Of a stretch of 64,000 nt of DNA, positions 18,129 to 27,087 are shown in pieces; the stretch's first letter is position 1, and every line of letters starts with the position of its first letter. The notes beneath the pieces were generated by a model. It ran no database searches and had not been told where the DNA came from. It saw only the letters and a program-made list of their open reading frames with translations. The DNA lies in contig NZ_FQZD01000010.1 in NCBI RefSeq assembly GCF_900141835.1, forward strand, positions 62,001 through 126,000, read 5' to 3'. Origin of the DNA: Propionispora hippei DSM 15287 (lineage in GTDB: Bacteria > Bacillota > Negativicutes > Propionisporales > Propionisporaceae). The position numbers were made by a program, and so were the translations under genes.

Positions 18129-19397
18129 ATGTCATACCGGACGGTGATGAATGATCGGAGAAAATGGGAGTGGAAACAACTTTGGCTGTTTGTGGGGTCT
18201 ATGCGGCTGGGGCTAATGCTGCTGCTGCTGCTGACCGGGGCGATGGCCGCCGGTACGGCATTGCCCGCTATTTACCGAAGCGGCTGGTATAACGGACTAT
18301 TGGGGCTGTTATGCCTGAATCTGGTATGCTGCAGCCTGCGCCGCTTGCCTGCCTGGCGGCGGCTGACCTGGGACGGTCCGGCGGCAGTGCCGGAGAAGCT
18401 GGAGCATATGCCGGGCAGTTACCGGGTGTCGGCCACCACTTCCCCGGCTGAGGTGGCGGAACGGTGTGAACACTTTCTGCGCCGCCAGAACATGCGGCTG
18501 AAATGTCAGACTGCCGGTCCGGTCAGACAAATTTGCGCCGATAAGGGGATTGCCGGCAGCTGGGGTATTCTGCTGGCTCATGTATCGGTGCTGCTCATTG
18601 CCTGCGGGGCGGTCTGGGGCAGTTGGTACGGCTATACCATGACCGTCAAGCTGCCGGTCGGCGGCGCTTACACCGTTACGGCCGGCCAGGAGCCTTTTGC
18701 TGTTCGGCTCCATCAATTTTCCACCGAATATTATCCGGACGGTTCGGTTTCCGACTGGATTAGCGATATCGGCATTGAAACCGGTGGCCGTGAAGTGCTC
18801 CGGCAGGCTGTGAAGGTCAATCATCCCCTGGAATATCACGGGGTCAGGCTGTACCAGTCTTCCTACGGCACAGCCATCAAAACGGTCGTGGCCGATGCCG
18901 CCGGACAGGTGGTACAACAGGCCGCCGTAGCGGAGCAGGAACTCCTTTCGCTTACCGGCAGTCCGAATATGGCCATTCTACCGGTAGGTTATGTGCCTGA
19001 CAGCCGTCACTTCCGGGACCAGTTGCCAGTCATGGGGCAGGCAAAAAATCCTTATGTGCTGTATATCCTCTATAACGGAGGAGAGGCGCAGTCCTGGGGT
19101 GCGGCGGCTTTGGGGCAGCCGGTTGCGCTGGGGCCGGGGGGCGGAACGGTAACCTTTACCGGCACGGTACCATTTTCGGGAGTGCAGATTAAGCATGATC
19201 CCGGCATGTCATTGGTCTGGCTGGGCTTTGTTTTAATGACGGTCGGTTTCTTTTTGGGGCTCTATGTTCGTTATCGCTGTTTATGGCTGGCCATTGAGCC
19301 GGACCAGGGCGGTAGTTGCGTACGGTTTGGCGGGACAGGCGGGCAAGCGGAAGAACTGGGTAAAAAACTGCGTGCCATAATTATACAAGGGAGTTGA
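18129..19397 (+). CDS. resB: Cytochrome c biogenesis protein ResB (System II)
   Basis: 422 residues with N-terminal membrane helices (LWLFVGSMRLGLMLLLLLTGAMAAGTALP; YNGLLGLLCLNLVCCSL), one at about 155-172, a large outer domain (DIGIETGGREVLRQAVKVNHPLEYHGVRLYQSSYG, a ResB hallmark) and a C-terminal helix. With CcsA it forms the haem export and attachment complex. It is followed 4 bp later by ccsA and then by two multihaem cytochrome genes, which are its likely clients. Confidence 0.9.
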   Translation: MSYRTVMNDRRKWEWKQLWLFVGSMRLGLMLLLLLTGAMAAGTALPAIYRSGWYNGLLGLLCLNLVCCSLRRLPAWRRLTWDGPAAVPEKLEHMPGSYRVSATTSPAEVAERCEHFLRRQNMRLKCQTAGPVRQICADKGIAGSWGILLAHVSVLLIACGAVWGSWYGYTMTVKLPVGGAYTVTAGQEPFAVRLHQFSTEYYPDGSVSDWISDIGIETGGREVLRQAVKVNHPLEYHGVRLYQSSYGTAIKTVVADAAGQVVQQAAVAEQELLSLTGSPNMAILPVGYVPDSRHFRDQLPVMGQAKNPYVLYILYNGGEAQSWGAAALGQPVALGPGGGTVTFTGTVPFSGVQIKHDPGMSLVWLGFVLMTVGFFLGLYVRYRCLWLAIEPDQGGSCVRFGGTGGQAEELGKKLRAIIIQGS

Positions 19398-19401
19398 AAC
19401 G

Positions 19402-20229
19402 ATGGTTTGGTGGGAAACACAATTATTTATCCTGTCTTTTGCCGGTTATTTTTGTGCCGGCTGTTTGTACCTGGGTAACCTGATCTGCCTTAAGGCCCGG
19501 CTGGCTTACCGGGCGACACAGGTTACCGCCGCCGCCTTTTTGCTGACGACGGCGGCGCTGGTTATTCGGACGATCGAAAGCGGACATCTGCCGATGGCCA
19601 ATATGTACGAGTTTGGCATGACTTTTGTCTGGGGCACGGTGCTACTGTATCTATATCTGGAGCATCGCTGTCAAAGCCGTGCACTGGGCGCTTTTGTCCT
19701 GCCGGTGGTATTTTTTTTGACCGCCTTGTTCGCTGTTTTTTATCAGGAGGGCAAACCGCTGATGCCGGCTTTAAAGAGCGGCTGGCTTACGGTGCACGTT
19801 CTGACGGCTGTCATTGCCTACGGTGCCCTGGCGCTATCCTTTGCCCTGGCGCTGATGTACCGCTGGCGCTGCCGCCTGGAGACAGACGACCAGGCCGGTG
19901 CCCTGCAGGAAATTTTGCCGACCCCGGAGACGCTGGAGCGCCTGACTAATCAGGCCATTGTTTTTGCCGTTCCTTTTCTTACCCTGCTGATTTTGACCGG
20001 CGCCGTATGGGCCGAATATGCCTGGGGTTCCTACTGGCGCTGGGACCCCAAGGAAACCTGGTCGCTGATTACCTGGTGTATCTATGCCGTATATCTTCAT
20101 GGCCGGACTGTACTGGGCTGGCGGGGTAAACAGGCGATGAACTGGGCCATTGCCGGCTTTTTAGCCGTGCTGTTTACCTTTGTCGGCGTGAACCTGCTCC
20201 TGCCCGGTCTGCACAGCTATGCTTCCTAA
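19402..20229 (+). CDS. ccsA: Cytochrome c biogenesis protein CcsA/ResC
   Basis: 275-residue polytopic membrane protein, about eight helices. The periplasmic WWD motif region is visible as WAEYAWGSYWRWDPKETWSLITWCIYA, the haem-handling signature, with flanking histidines (LKSGWLTVHVLTAVIAYG and HGRTVLGW). Partner of ResB in System II. The closeness to resB and nrfHA suggests one operon for nitrite reductase maturation and structure. Confidence 0.95.
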   Translation: MVWWETQLFILSFAGYFCAGCLYLGNLICLKARLAYRATQVTAAAFLLTTAALVIRTIESGHLPMANMYEFGMTFVWGTVLLYLYLEHRCQSRALGAFVLPVVFFLTALFAVFYQEGKPLMPALKSGWLTVHVLTAVIAYGALALSFALALMYRWRCRLETDDQAGALQEILPTPETLERLTNQAIVFAVPFLTLLILTGAVWAEYAWGSYWRWDPKETWSLITWCIYAVYLHGRTVLGWRGKQAMNWAIAGFLAVLFTFVGVNLLLPGLHSYAS

Positions 20230-20282
20230 GCACGGCCTGGGCGCTGCCTGTGCCGGTGTTATGAAAAGGAGGGGACAAGCCA

Positions 20283-20753
20283 TTGAATTTTCAGCAATTC
20301 CTTGCCGGCGATACCATCAAACTGATTCTGTTTGGTGCGGCCGGAGCTATGGTCGCAGTAACCATTGCCGGGGCGGGCTATGCCTGGGCCGATTCACCGC
20401 AATTTTGCGGCAGTTGCCATTCGATGATCGAACCGGCGGCGACCTGGCGTCAGTCCAATCACAAACAATTCACCTGTACCGAATGCCATCTGCCCCATGA
20501 CAGCCTGGCAGAAAAGCTGGTGACTAAAATGAAAACAGGCAACCGGGACGTGTATCACGAAACGCTGCGCGACTATCCGGCGGCCCTGATTCTGACGCAG
20601 GAGGGCCGGGATATTATTGACCGGAACTGTTTGCGCTGTCACAGCTCGACAGTGGAAAACACGGCTATGGGACAGGGCGGGCAGGACTGTATCAAGTGTC
20701 ACCGGGCCCTGATTCATGGCCGGAATCACAGTGCGGGAGGGATGGAGCAGTGA
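20283..20753 (+). CDS. nrfH: Cytochrome c nitrite reductase small subunit NrfH
   Basis: 156-residue NapC/NirT-type quinol oxidase. One membrane anchor (LILFGAAGAMVAVTIAGAGYAWA) precedes four haem sites (CGSCH, CTECH, CLRCH, CIKCH). It takes electrons from menaquinol and passes them to NrfA. Starts with TTG 20283 after AAAGGAGG. The stop codon overlaps the GTG start of nrfA, implying tight translational coupling. Confidence 0.95.
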   Translation: MNFQQFLAGDTIKLILFGAAGAMVAVTIAGAGYAWADSPQFCGSCHSMIEPAATWRQSNHKQFTCTECHLPHDSLAEKLVTKMKTGNRDVYHETLRDYPAALILTQEGRDIIDRNCLRCHSSTVENTAMGQGGQDCIKCHRALIHGRNHSAGGMEQ

Positions 20754-22033
20754 ATAAACCACAAAAGTTTCTCATTGCCTTTTTAACCACCATGGTCGTA
20801 GTTTTTGGTGCTGTGGTAATCCGGGTGTGGGCGCTGAAACCGCCGGTTGGCTTTAAGGTAGCAGCTATCCCCGCCGGTGAATATGATCCGGCCGTATGGG
20901 GGAAAAGCTATCCGCTCCAGTATAAAAGTTTTCAGAAGAATCTGGAGTCCGCTCCTTCTCCCACCGGCTATGGCGGCAGTGTTAAAGAGCAGAAGGCCGA
21001 CCGGCAGCCGGAAATTTATACAAACTTCAAGGGCAATCCTTTTAGCAAGGACTATACGGAAGACCGGGGGCATCCCTATTCGCTGGAAGATCTGCGGGAA
21101 TCAAAGCGCATCGGACCGACCAGCAAAGGAGCCTGCATTACCTGTAAAACACCGCAATTGGAAGTTTTTTATAATGAAATGGGCTGGTCTTACGCCAATA
21201 AGCCGCTGGAGGAGCTATTGAACCGGTCGCAGCATCCCGTTAGCTGTGCCAACTGTCATGATCCGGAAACTATGAGCCTGCGGGTTATCAATCCGGCCTT
21301 CATCGAAGCTATGGCCCGGCGCGGCTATGATGTGACCAAGGCCAGCCGGGAGGAAATGCGCAGTTTTGTCTGCGGTCAGTGCCATGCGGAATATTACTTC
21401 GCCCCCGGCTCCTCGCAGGTTATTTTCCCTTGGGATAAGGGAGTAACACCGCAGGAGATGTATCAATATTATGCGGCGAAACCCAATGGTTTTGGCCAGG
21501 ATTTTTTTCAGCCCGACTCGCAGGTCCCTGTACTAAAAGCGCAGCATCCCGATTTTGAGGAATGGCAGAACGGCACTCACGGTAAGTTCGGCGTGTCCTG
21601 CGCCGACTGTCACATGCCTTATATGCGGGAAAATGGCAGAAAATACTCATCCCACTGGATAACCAGTCCGCTGAGAACTATCGAGGATTCCTGTTTTCCC
21701 TGTCATACGGAAAACCGCGATCAATTGTATAATCAGGTAAAGGCCACCCAGGACAATGTATGGCAGTTACAGCATACGGCAGGCTTGCTGGTGGCCAGGG
21801 GACATGCCGCCATTGCCAAGGCTGCGACTATGCCGGGAGTCAACCGGGAGGAGCTGGATAAGTCCCGTGAACTGTTGCGCCGGGCCCAGTGGTATTGGGA
21901 CTTTCTGGCCGCCTCGAACAGCATGGGCTTTCATAATTCGGTGCAGGGCTTGAATACGCTGGGACAGTCCATTGATTTGGCCAACCAGTCCATCGATGCC
22001 GCAAATCGTGCCGCAGGCGTAAATACGTTGTAA
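20750..22033 (+). CDS. nrfA: Ammonia-forming cytochrome c nitrite reductase NrfA
   Basis: 427-residue pentahaem enzyme reducing nitrite to ammonia at the outer face of the membrane. The catalytic haem has the lysine-ligated motif CITCK, and four ordinary sites follow (CANCH, CGQCH, CADCH, CFPCH). N-terminal signal anchor FLIAFLTTMVVVFGAVVIRVWAL. Start GTG 20750 overlaps the nrfH stop codon. The NrfHA pair is the two-component, membrane-bound type of Gram-positive and epsilon/delta lineages. Confidence 0.96.
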   Translation: MNKPQKFLIAFLTTMVVVFGAVVIRVWALKPPVGFKVAAIPAGEYDPAVWGKSYPLQYKSFQKNLESAPSPTGYGGSVKEQKADRQPEIYTNFKGNPFSKDYTEDRGHPYSLEDLRESKRIGPTSKGACITCKTPQLEVFYNEMGWSYANKPLEELLNRSQHPVSCANCHDPETMSLRVINPAFIEAMARRGYDVTKASREEMRSFVCGQCHAEYYFAPGSSQVIFPWDKGVTPQEMYQYYAAKPNGFGQDFFQPDSQVPVLKAQHPDFEEWQNGTHGKFGVSCADCHMPYMRENGRKYSSHWITSPLRTIEDSCFPCHTENRDQLYNQVKATQDNVWQLQHTAGLLVARGHAAIAKAATMPGVNREELDKSRELLRRAQWYWDFLAASNSMGFHNSVQGLNTLGQSIDLANQSIDAANRAAGVNTL

Positions 22034-22077
22034 AATTGCCGGCCAGGCTCATTAGGAGAGCCTGGCCGGCAATTTTA
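22032..22077. terminator. Long perfect hairpin terminator after nrfA
   Basis: 19 bp perfect stem AAAATTGCCGGCCAGGCTC / GAGCCTGGCCGGCAATTTT with a 7-base loop, overlapping the nrfA stop codon. Confidence 0.92.
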
Positions 22078-22112
22078 CATAATTCAGATGGTTTGCTATA
22101 ATAGTGACAATA

Positions 22113-22276
22113 CTAGTGGTCTGTCCATTTTGAAATCATAGTTACTTCCCGGGAGCTTTTCCCGCAGCGCTTCGTTGTTGTTGGCTTTCCTATTCCGATA
22201 TGTGTGCCGCCGACTTGCCTTGCGAAAAAGATTCCCGCGAGTTCTTTTACCTTTTCAAAGTAGACAGACCACTAAT
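22113..22276 (-). repeat. Family-2 hairpin repeat, copy 1 (reversed)
   Basis: Ends TAGTGGTCTGTCCATTTTGA and, reversed, TAGTGGTCTGTCTACTTTGA. The interior TTCGTTGTTGTTGGC..CCGATATGTGTGCCGCCGAC is the reverse of the AAGGCGGCGGAGCGTGCATA..GACGACAACGAA core of the copies at 47844 and 53493. About 164 bp. It lies between the nrfA terminator and the secreted-protein gene. Confidence 0.75.
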
Positions 22277-22380
22277 GCTGTACCAGCTTTGAAACTGGAA
22301 GTTGACGGCGAAGTTTTGACTGTCAGTAAATTCTGCTCACAAGGTTGGTTTCGGCACTAAGGTAAAGGGGGAGGTACATA
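22277..22380 (+). other. Leader of the 22381 gene, possible coding remnant
   Basis: One frame reads PALKLEVDGEVLTVSKFC (about 22282-22335), protein-like in composition but with no start of its own outside the adjacent repeat. It may be a fragment of a lost gene. The ribosome site AAAGGGGGAGG precedes GTG 22381. Confidence 0.25.
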
Positions 22381-23466
22381 GTGAAGAGCTTTACTAAAAT
22401 AGCCCAAGTTGTGGCAATGAGTATACTGTTAACAGGTGGAGCGGCTGTGGCGTTAGCCGCCGGCCAAACAGTCAGTTTGTCGCTGGACCCGCTGGTACAG
22501 CCGGAATTGCAGGTTACCGCCTCCGGTTACGGCGGTAAGCTGCTCTTATCCGACAGTCCGGAAATGGTGCCGGCCGACGGCATTACATACCAGGATGTGG
22601 TTCAGGGTGATGCCCGTCTGTTTTTTCACCATGTTAATGACACCAAGATAGATAAACGGATCGCCGTGGTATTTAGAAATCAGGGCGATCAGCCGGCTAA
22701 AATCACCGTATATCAAAAAGGTATCAGCGGTCCCGGCTATAATTATCTGGATATCGGCAAGGCTGTGCAGACCCAGTATATGAAAGGGTTGGACATTCAG
22801 AATCTGACGGTGCCGGCTCACGGTCAGGTCAGCCTGGTGGATACGGTGGTAAAGCCTAATATGCTGTTAAACGGTATGTTTGATTTTACTTCCGACCAGC
22901 CGGTGCTGGTCAGCGTGATGATGCTGCCGAAGGATATAAGTATTAAACGCTTCCTTTCCCAGGCCAACGTGCTGCCGCCCGACCAATACCGGCTGCGGGG
23001 GACCTTTGATGGCCGGGACCGTCTGTTTATTCCCGGCAAAGTATATGATGCGGCGACTGACGGACCGGTGGTTTTGACGCTGGCCGACAATAAAATTGAC
23101 CAGTATCTCTGGGGCATTGATGCCACCGACGGCTCACGGGTGCAAAATTACGGAAATTATGGCGTGGTGTATAAGCTGTTTTTGCCGTCGGAACATGCCG
23201 ACAGGCTTTCGGTGTATCTCAATCCGCGGGGCGGCGAGTATGCCGGGGCGATGGGGATTAAATACCGTCAGGTAACGGAAAGCCCCGTTAATACTCCTGC
23301 TGACCGGTTGTCGATCGGCGGTCGCACCGAGGACGGCCAGGCTTCTTACGTGGGAACCTATGACGCGGGGCAGTCGCTGTGGCTGACATTCAGTCCGCCG
23401 GGCGCTTCCAATCTGCCGGTTAAACTGCTGATCATACCGGAACAGCAAACCAGTACAGCAAAATAG
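22381..23466 (+). CDS. Exported protein of unknown function
   Basis: 361 residues with a clear signal peptide (FTKIAQVVAMSILLTGGAAVALAAG). The mature part has no cysteine, no haem motif and no recognised domain. It looks all-beta: alternating hydrophobic strands, repeated NQGDQPAKITVYQKG, LPVKLLIIP, and RLFFHHVNDTKIDKRIAVVFRN, like copper-binding or adhesion beta-sandwiches, though I cannot assign one. Starts at GTG 22381 after AAAGGGGGAGG. It lies downstream of nrfHA but behind a strong terminator and a repeat, so it is probably a separate unit. I do not recognise its family. Confidence 0.8.
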   Translation: MKSFTKIAQVVAMSILLTGGAAVALAAGQTVSLSLDPLVQPELQVTASGYGGKLLLSDSPEMVPADGITYQDVVQGDARLFFHHVNDTKIDKRIAVVFRNQGDQPAKITVYQKGISGPGYNYLDIGKAVQTQYMKGLDIQNLTVPAHGQVSLVDTVVKPNMLLNGMFDFTSDQPVLVSVMMLPKDISIKRFLSQANVLPPDQYRLRGTFDGRDRLFIPGKVYDAATDGPVVLTLADNKIDQYLWGIDATDGSRVQNYGNYGVVYKLFLPSEHADRLSVYLNPRGGEYAGAMGIKYRQVTESPVNTPADRLSIGGRTEDGQASYVGTYDAGQSLWLTFSPPGASNLPVKLLIIPEQQTSTAK

Positions 23467-23533
23467 TTAGCTCATGGCCGGTCTGTTTGCCTGCATAGTT
23501 TATGGGGGGAGCGGGCCGGTATCATGATTATGC

Positions 23534-23562
23534 TTGCCTAACATTACAAAAGCGTATAAAAT
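23534..23562 (+). promoter_or_regulatory. Probable promoter of the SCIFF peptide gene
   Basis: -35 TTGCCT (23534) and -10 TAAAAT (23557) separated by 17 bp, 45 bp upstream of the peptide start codon. Confidence 0.5.
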
Positions 23563-23606
23563 AAGTAAAGGAAACATATTGTTCTTTTGGAGGAGGGATT
23601 TTTACA

Positions 23607-23747
23607 ATGGCTAAACATATTTTTACCGCGAATACAGCTTCTTTAAAAAATACCGTACATACCGGTGGCTGTGGAGAATGTCAGACTTCCTGCCAGTCCG
23701 CTTGCAAAACGTCCTGCACGGTTGGCAATCAGGTCTGCCAGAAATAA
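23607..23747 (+). CDS. scfA: SCIFF peptide precursor (six-cysteine ranthipeptide)
   Basis: 46-residue ribosomal peptide with six cysteines at positions 22, 25, 29, 33, 37 and 44 in the block GGCGECQTSCQSACKTSC, the family hallmark. SCIFF peptides are nearly universal in Clostridia-like Firmicutes; a radical SAM enzyme crosslinks the cysteines to neighbouring carbons by thioether bonds. Start ATG 23607 is preceded by GGAGGAGGG. The maturase is the next gene, but a terminator hairpin lies between, so the peptide is probably made in excess of the enzyme. The physiological role is still debated. Confidence 0.96.
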   Translation: MAKHIFTANTASLKNTVHTGGCGECQTSCQSACKTSCTVGNQVCQK

Positions 23748-23761
23748 TTGGCGTTCCGGTC

Positions 23762-23796
23762 AGTCCCTTGCCGTTACGGTAAGGGACTTATTTTTA
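23762..23796 (+). terminator. Terminator between SCIFF peptide and maturase genes
   Basis: Stem AGTCCCTTGCCG / CGGTAAGGGACT with a TTA loop (one G-T pair), then TATTTTT. Probably lets only part of transcription continue into the maturase gene. Confidence 0.85.
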
Positions 23797-23862
23797 CCCG
23801 GCCGGAAGGAAATAAAATCTCGCTGGTAGGGCTTACCAGTACTGGCGGGGAAAGGTGAAATA

Positions 23863-25236
23863 ATGGAACATAATCAATTAATTCATAAATTTTATATCAA
23901 TGGTGTGTATGTGCTGCTGGATATCAACAGCGGGGCCGTGCATATCGTTGATGAAGCGGTGTATCATATTTTGGATGTGTTTACCGGCGATAACGATGAA
24001 GCGGTAATAGCTGCCTATGCGCTCACTTATGGTGTAGAAGCAGTGAGGGAAATCCTGGGTGAATTGCATGAGTTGATCGAACAGGGGCTGTTATTTTCCT
24101 CTGAACTGGAGGTACCGCCAACCTTTAGTGAAAAACCGATTGTTAAATCATTGTGCCTTCATGTGGCCCATGACTGCAACCTGCGCTGTACTTACTGTTT
24201 TGCCGGCACCGGCGATTTTGGCCACGGCCGCAGTCTGATGCCCAAGGAAATCGGTGAGCGGGCGGTAGACTTTATCATTGAGCACAGCGGGCCGCGCCGT
24301 CATTGTGAAATCGACTTTTTTGGCGGTGAGCCGCTGCTGAATATGGAAACGGTCAGGCATGTAGTGGACTATGTCCGCCGCCGCGAACAAGAGACCGGCA
24401 AGATTTTCAAGCTTACACTGACTACAAACGGAGTACTCTTGCGGGATGAAATCATCCGGTACCTGAACGACAATAATATCAGCCTGGTGCTGAGTCTGGA
24501 CGGACGGCGTGAGGTACACGACAGGATGCGACCTTTTGCCGGCGGACAGGGAAGCTTTGAGCCGGTGCTTAACAATGTTCGCCGGGCGATTGAATCCCGC
24601 CACGGGGAAAACTATTTCCTGCGGGGAACCTTTACGGCCAATAATCTGGACTTCGCCGCCGATGTGCTGGCTATGGCCGACATGGGCTTTGACCAGTTGT
24701 CGGTCGAACCGGTGGTCGGCAAGGATGTCGATTACGCGTTGACCGAGGAGCATCTGCCGGTGCTGTTTGAACAGTATGAACTGCTCGCGGAGGAATATAT
24801 CCGCCGTATGTTGGACGGTAAGGGTTTTAACTTCTTTCACTTCAACATGGATATCCACCATGGCCCCTGTGTGGCCAAACGGCTCTCCGGCTGCGGCGCC
24901 GGTCACGAATACTTCGCGGTAACTCCCGACGGTGATTTGTACCCCTGCCATCAGTTTGTTGGCCGGGAGGATTACCTGCTGGGCAACGTATTTGACGGCG
25001 TGCAGAACAAGGAACTGCCGGACCAGTTCCGCCAGATGCATGTGCTGAACAAAGAAGCCTGCCGCAATTGCTGGGCCAGATTTTACTGCAGTGGCGGCTG
25101 CCATGCCAATGCGCAGTTGTTTCATGACCGGATTGACCAGCCTTATGAACTGGGCTGCGAGCTGCAAAAAAAACGGGTTGAGTGCGCATTGATGATTCAG
25201 GCCAGGCTGGCTATGCTTAAGCGATTTGACGTATAG
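23863..25236 (+). CDS. scfB: SCIFF maturase, radical SAM/SPASM thioether-forming enzyme
   Basis: 457 residues. An N-terminal RRE-like peptide-binding part (FYINGVYVLLDINSGAVHIVDEAVYHIL) is followed by a radical SAM core with CX3CX2C at C105/C109/C112 (HDCNLRCTYCF), DFFGGEPLLN, and a SPASM C-terminus rich in cysteines (CGAGHEYFAVTPDGDLYPCHQF, CRNCWARFYCSGGCHANA) that holds auxiliary Fe-S clusters. It forms thioether crosslinks in the peptide encoded just upstream. Confidence 0.95.
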   Translation: MEHNQLIHKFYINGVYVLLDINSGAVHIVDEAVYHILDVFTGDNDEAVIAAYALTYGVEAVREILGELHELIEQGLLFSSELEVPPTFSEKPIVKSLCLHVAHDCNLRCTYCFAGTGDFGHGRSLMPKEIGERAVDFIIEHSGPRRHCEIDFFGGEPLLNMETVRHVVDYVRRREQETGKIFKLTLTTNGVLLRDEIIRYLNDNNISLVLSLDGRREVHDRMRPFAGGQGSFEPVLNNVRRAIESRHGENYFLRGTFTANNLDFAADVLAMADMGFDQLSVEPVVGKDVDYALTEEHLPVLFEQYELLAEEYIRRMLDGKGFNFFHFNMDIHHGPCVAKRLSGCGAGHEYFAVTPDGDLYPCHQFVGREDYLLGNVFDGVQNKELPDQFRQMHVLNKEACRNCWARFYCSGGCHANAQLFHDRIDQPYELGCELQKKRVECALMIQARLAMLKRFDV

Positions 25237-25326
25237 CCTTTGTCGTATTACAATACAGGGTGTCACCACCTGGAGGGGGTGTATTTAAACTACCGTCAGG
25301 GACATTACGGGCAGCTTAAAACATCC

Positions 25327-25495
25327 CCTGGGTAAGCACTGATTAAGTAAGCCTGTCGGCTTGGCGAGAGATTTTCCCGTCTGGCAAAAAACAAAACTGC
25401 AGGAATAGTGCCGCTATTTCAAGGTTTTGCCATCCCAGTCAGACGGAAAAAGATCCGTTAAGACGCGCAGTGTGAATTAATCAGTGGTTACCAGG
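25327..25495 (+). repeat. Family-1 hairpin repeat, full copy
   Basis: Begins CCTGGGTAAGCACTGATTAA and ends ATTAATCAGTGGTTACCAGG, inverted repeats with two mismatches. The interior follows the family order: TTGGCGAGAGATTTTCCCGT, CTGCAGGAATAGTGCC, CTATTTCAAGGTTTTGC, AGACGGAAAAAGATCCG. It lies upstream of rpoN. An inverted copy lies downstream of rpoN at 27088. Confidence 0.85.
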
Positions 25496-25499
25496 CAGG

Positions 25500-25526
25500 A
25501 GGGGCGGATTTTCCGCCCCTTTGTTG
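25500..25526 (+). terminator. Hairpin upstream of rpoN
   Basis: AGGGGCGG / CCGCCCCT stem followed by TTGTTG, a weak terminator or the end of the scfB transcript. Confidence 0.6.
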
Positions 25527-25614
25527 CGTGGACGGTATAAATCGGCATTTTCCACGGCAGGTAAAACACCTGGCGTTGTCGAAACAGAATAAGCAGGTAA
25601 AGGGGGGGGAGGAT

Positions 25615-27042
25615 ATGCACTTAGATTTTGGACTTAAACTGGAGCAGAGCCAGAAGTTAATTATGACGCCCCAATTAAGGCAAGCGATAGAGATTTTGCA
25701 GCTTTCCTCGCAGGATTTATCCACTATGGTTGAGCAGGCCATCCTGGAAAACCCCATGTTAGAAACGGAGGCCCGTTCGCCGGCGGAACAGGAGCTGGAG
25801 GACTATGGACAGACCGAGAAAAACTCCGATACGGATACCACCTTGAGCGACTATTTCGACTGGGCGGAGTTTTTTAATGACGGTACCGATCCGGGCTATA
25901 GTTCACCGGGGACAAAGGAAAAACCATCGCTCGAATTCTTTGTGGCCAATACCGTTTCGTTGCAGGAGCATTTGGAACTGCAGCTTCATCTGTCACTGCG
26001 CCGTCTGGAGTTATTGGCGGTGGGAAGATATTTGATCGGCTGCATTGACAGCAACGGCTATTTAAGCTGCACTATAAAGGAAGCCGCTCAGGCCACCGGC
26101 ATGAAACCGCCCATTGTGGAGCAGGTGCTGGCATTAGTTCAGAGTTTTGATCCCCCCGGCATCGGAGCGCGCGATTTGCGGGAGTGTCTGACTATTCAGC
26201 TGGAACAGCGGAATATTAATTATAGTTTTCAAAATATTGCAACGCCGGACAATAGCCACTTAATACGCCGGATTATTGAAGACCATCTCGACGAGGTGGC
26301 AGCCGGCAAGTTTAAGCTGATTGCCGAAAAGACCGGTTCCACCGTGCAGGCAGTGCAGCAGGCCGTTGACATCATCCGTTCGTTCGATCCCAAGCCGGGA
26401 CGGGCCTTTGGCGGCGCGCCGGCCAGCTATATCGTGCCTGACGTGACGGTGGAGAAGGTGAACGGTGAATATGTCATTTTACTGAACGACGATCTGCCTC
26501 ATTTGACCATCAGTCCGTATTACCGCCGGGCGGTGCGGGACGCTGACGATACGACCAAGAAGTTCGTCGAGAACCGGGTCAATGCGGCGGTGTGGCTGAT
26601 TAAGAGCATTGAGCAGCGCCGCAGCACTTTGCTGCGTGTTATGGAAGCGATCATTCATTTTCAACGGGACTTTTTTGACCAGGGACCACAGGAATTAAAG
26701 ACCTTAACGATGAAAAAGGTGGCCGACCGGCTGGAAATCCATGAGTCTACCGTAAGCCGGGCCACAGCCAACAAATACGTAGATACGCCGTACGGTGTGT
26801 TCAGTCTCCGGTCCTTTTTTACCGCCGGTGTGCAAGGTTCGGACGGCGATGATGTGGCCTCGGCCAATGTGAAACGGGAAATCAAGGAACTGATTGGCAA
26901 GGAGGACGCGACGCGGCCGCTAAGTGACCAAGCTCTGGCAGATATATTGAAGGAGAAGGGGATTACCGTATCGCGCCGCACGGTAGCCAAATACCGGGAA
27001 GAAATGAATATTGCAGCCTCCAGCAAGCGCAAGCGTTACTAA
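25615..27042 (+). CDS. rpoN: RNA polymerase sigma-54 factor
   Basis: 475 residues. Region I is glutamine/leucine-rich (LKLEQSQKLIMTPQLRQAIEILQLSSQDL), an acidic linker follows, then the core-binding domain, a helix-turn-helix (KKVADRLEIHESTVSRATANKYVDTPYGVF) and the RpoN box VSRRTVAKYREEM that contacts the -24 element. ATG 25615 follows a run AAAGGGGGGGGAGG. Family-1 repeats in opposite orientation bracket the gene. No sigma-54 activator is in the window. Confidence 0.96.
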   Translation: MHLDFGLKLEQSQKLIMTPQLRQAIEILQLSSQDLSTMVEQAILENPMLETEARSPAEQELEDYGQTEKNSDTDTTLSDYFDWAEFFNDGTDPGYSSPGTKEKPSLEFFVANTVSLQEHLELQLHLSLRRLELLAVGRYLIGCIDSNGYLSCTIKEAAQATGMKPPIVEQVLALVQSFDPPGIGARDLRECLTIQLEQRNINYSFQNIATPDNSHLIRRIIEDHLDEVAAGKFKLIAEKTGSTVQAVQQAVDIIRSFDPKPGRAFGGAPASYIVPDVTVEKVNGEYVILLNDDLPHLTISPYYRRAVRDADDTTKKFVENRVNAAVWLIKSIEQRRSTLLRVMEAIIHFQRDFFDQGPQELKTLTMKKVADRLEIHESTVSRATANKYVDTPYGVFSLRSFFTAGVQGSDGDDVASANVKREIKELIGKEDATRPLSDQALADILKEKGITVSRRTVAKYREEMNIAASSKRKRY

Positions 27043-27087
27043 ACGTTGTGATGCTGCTGGCGGTTGAAGAAAACATGGCCTTATCCA

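Noticed and set aside
20696-20749. Longer NrfA start at 20696
   Set aside because: It lies inside the nrfH haem-domain coding sequence; GTG 20750 overlapping the nrfH stop gives a proper signal anchor.
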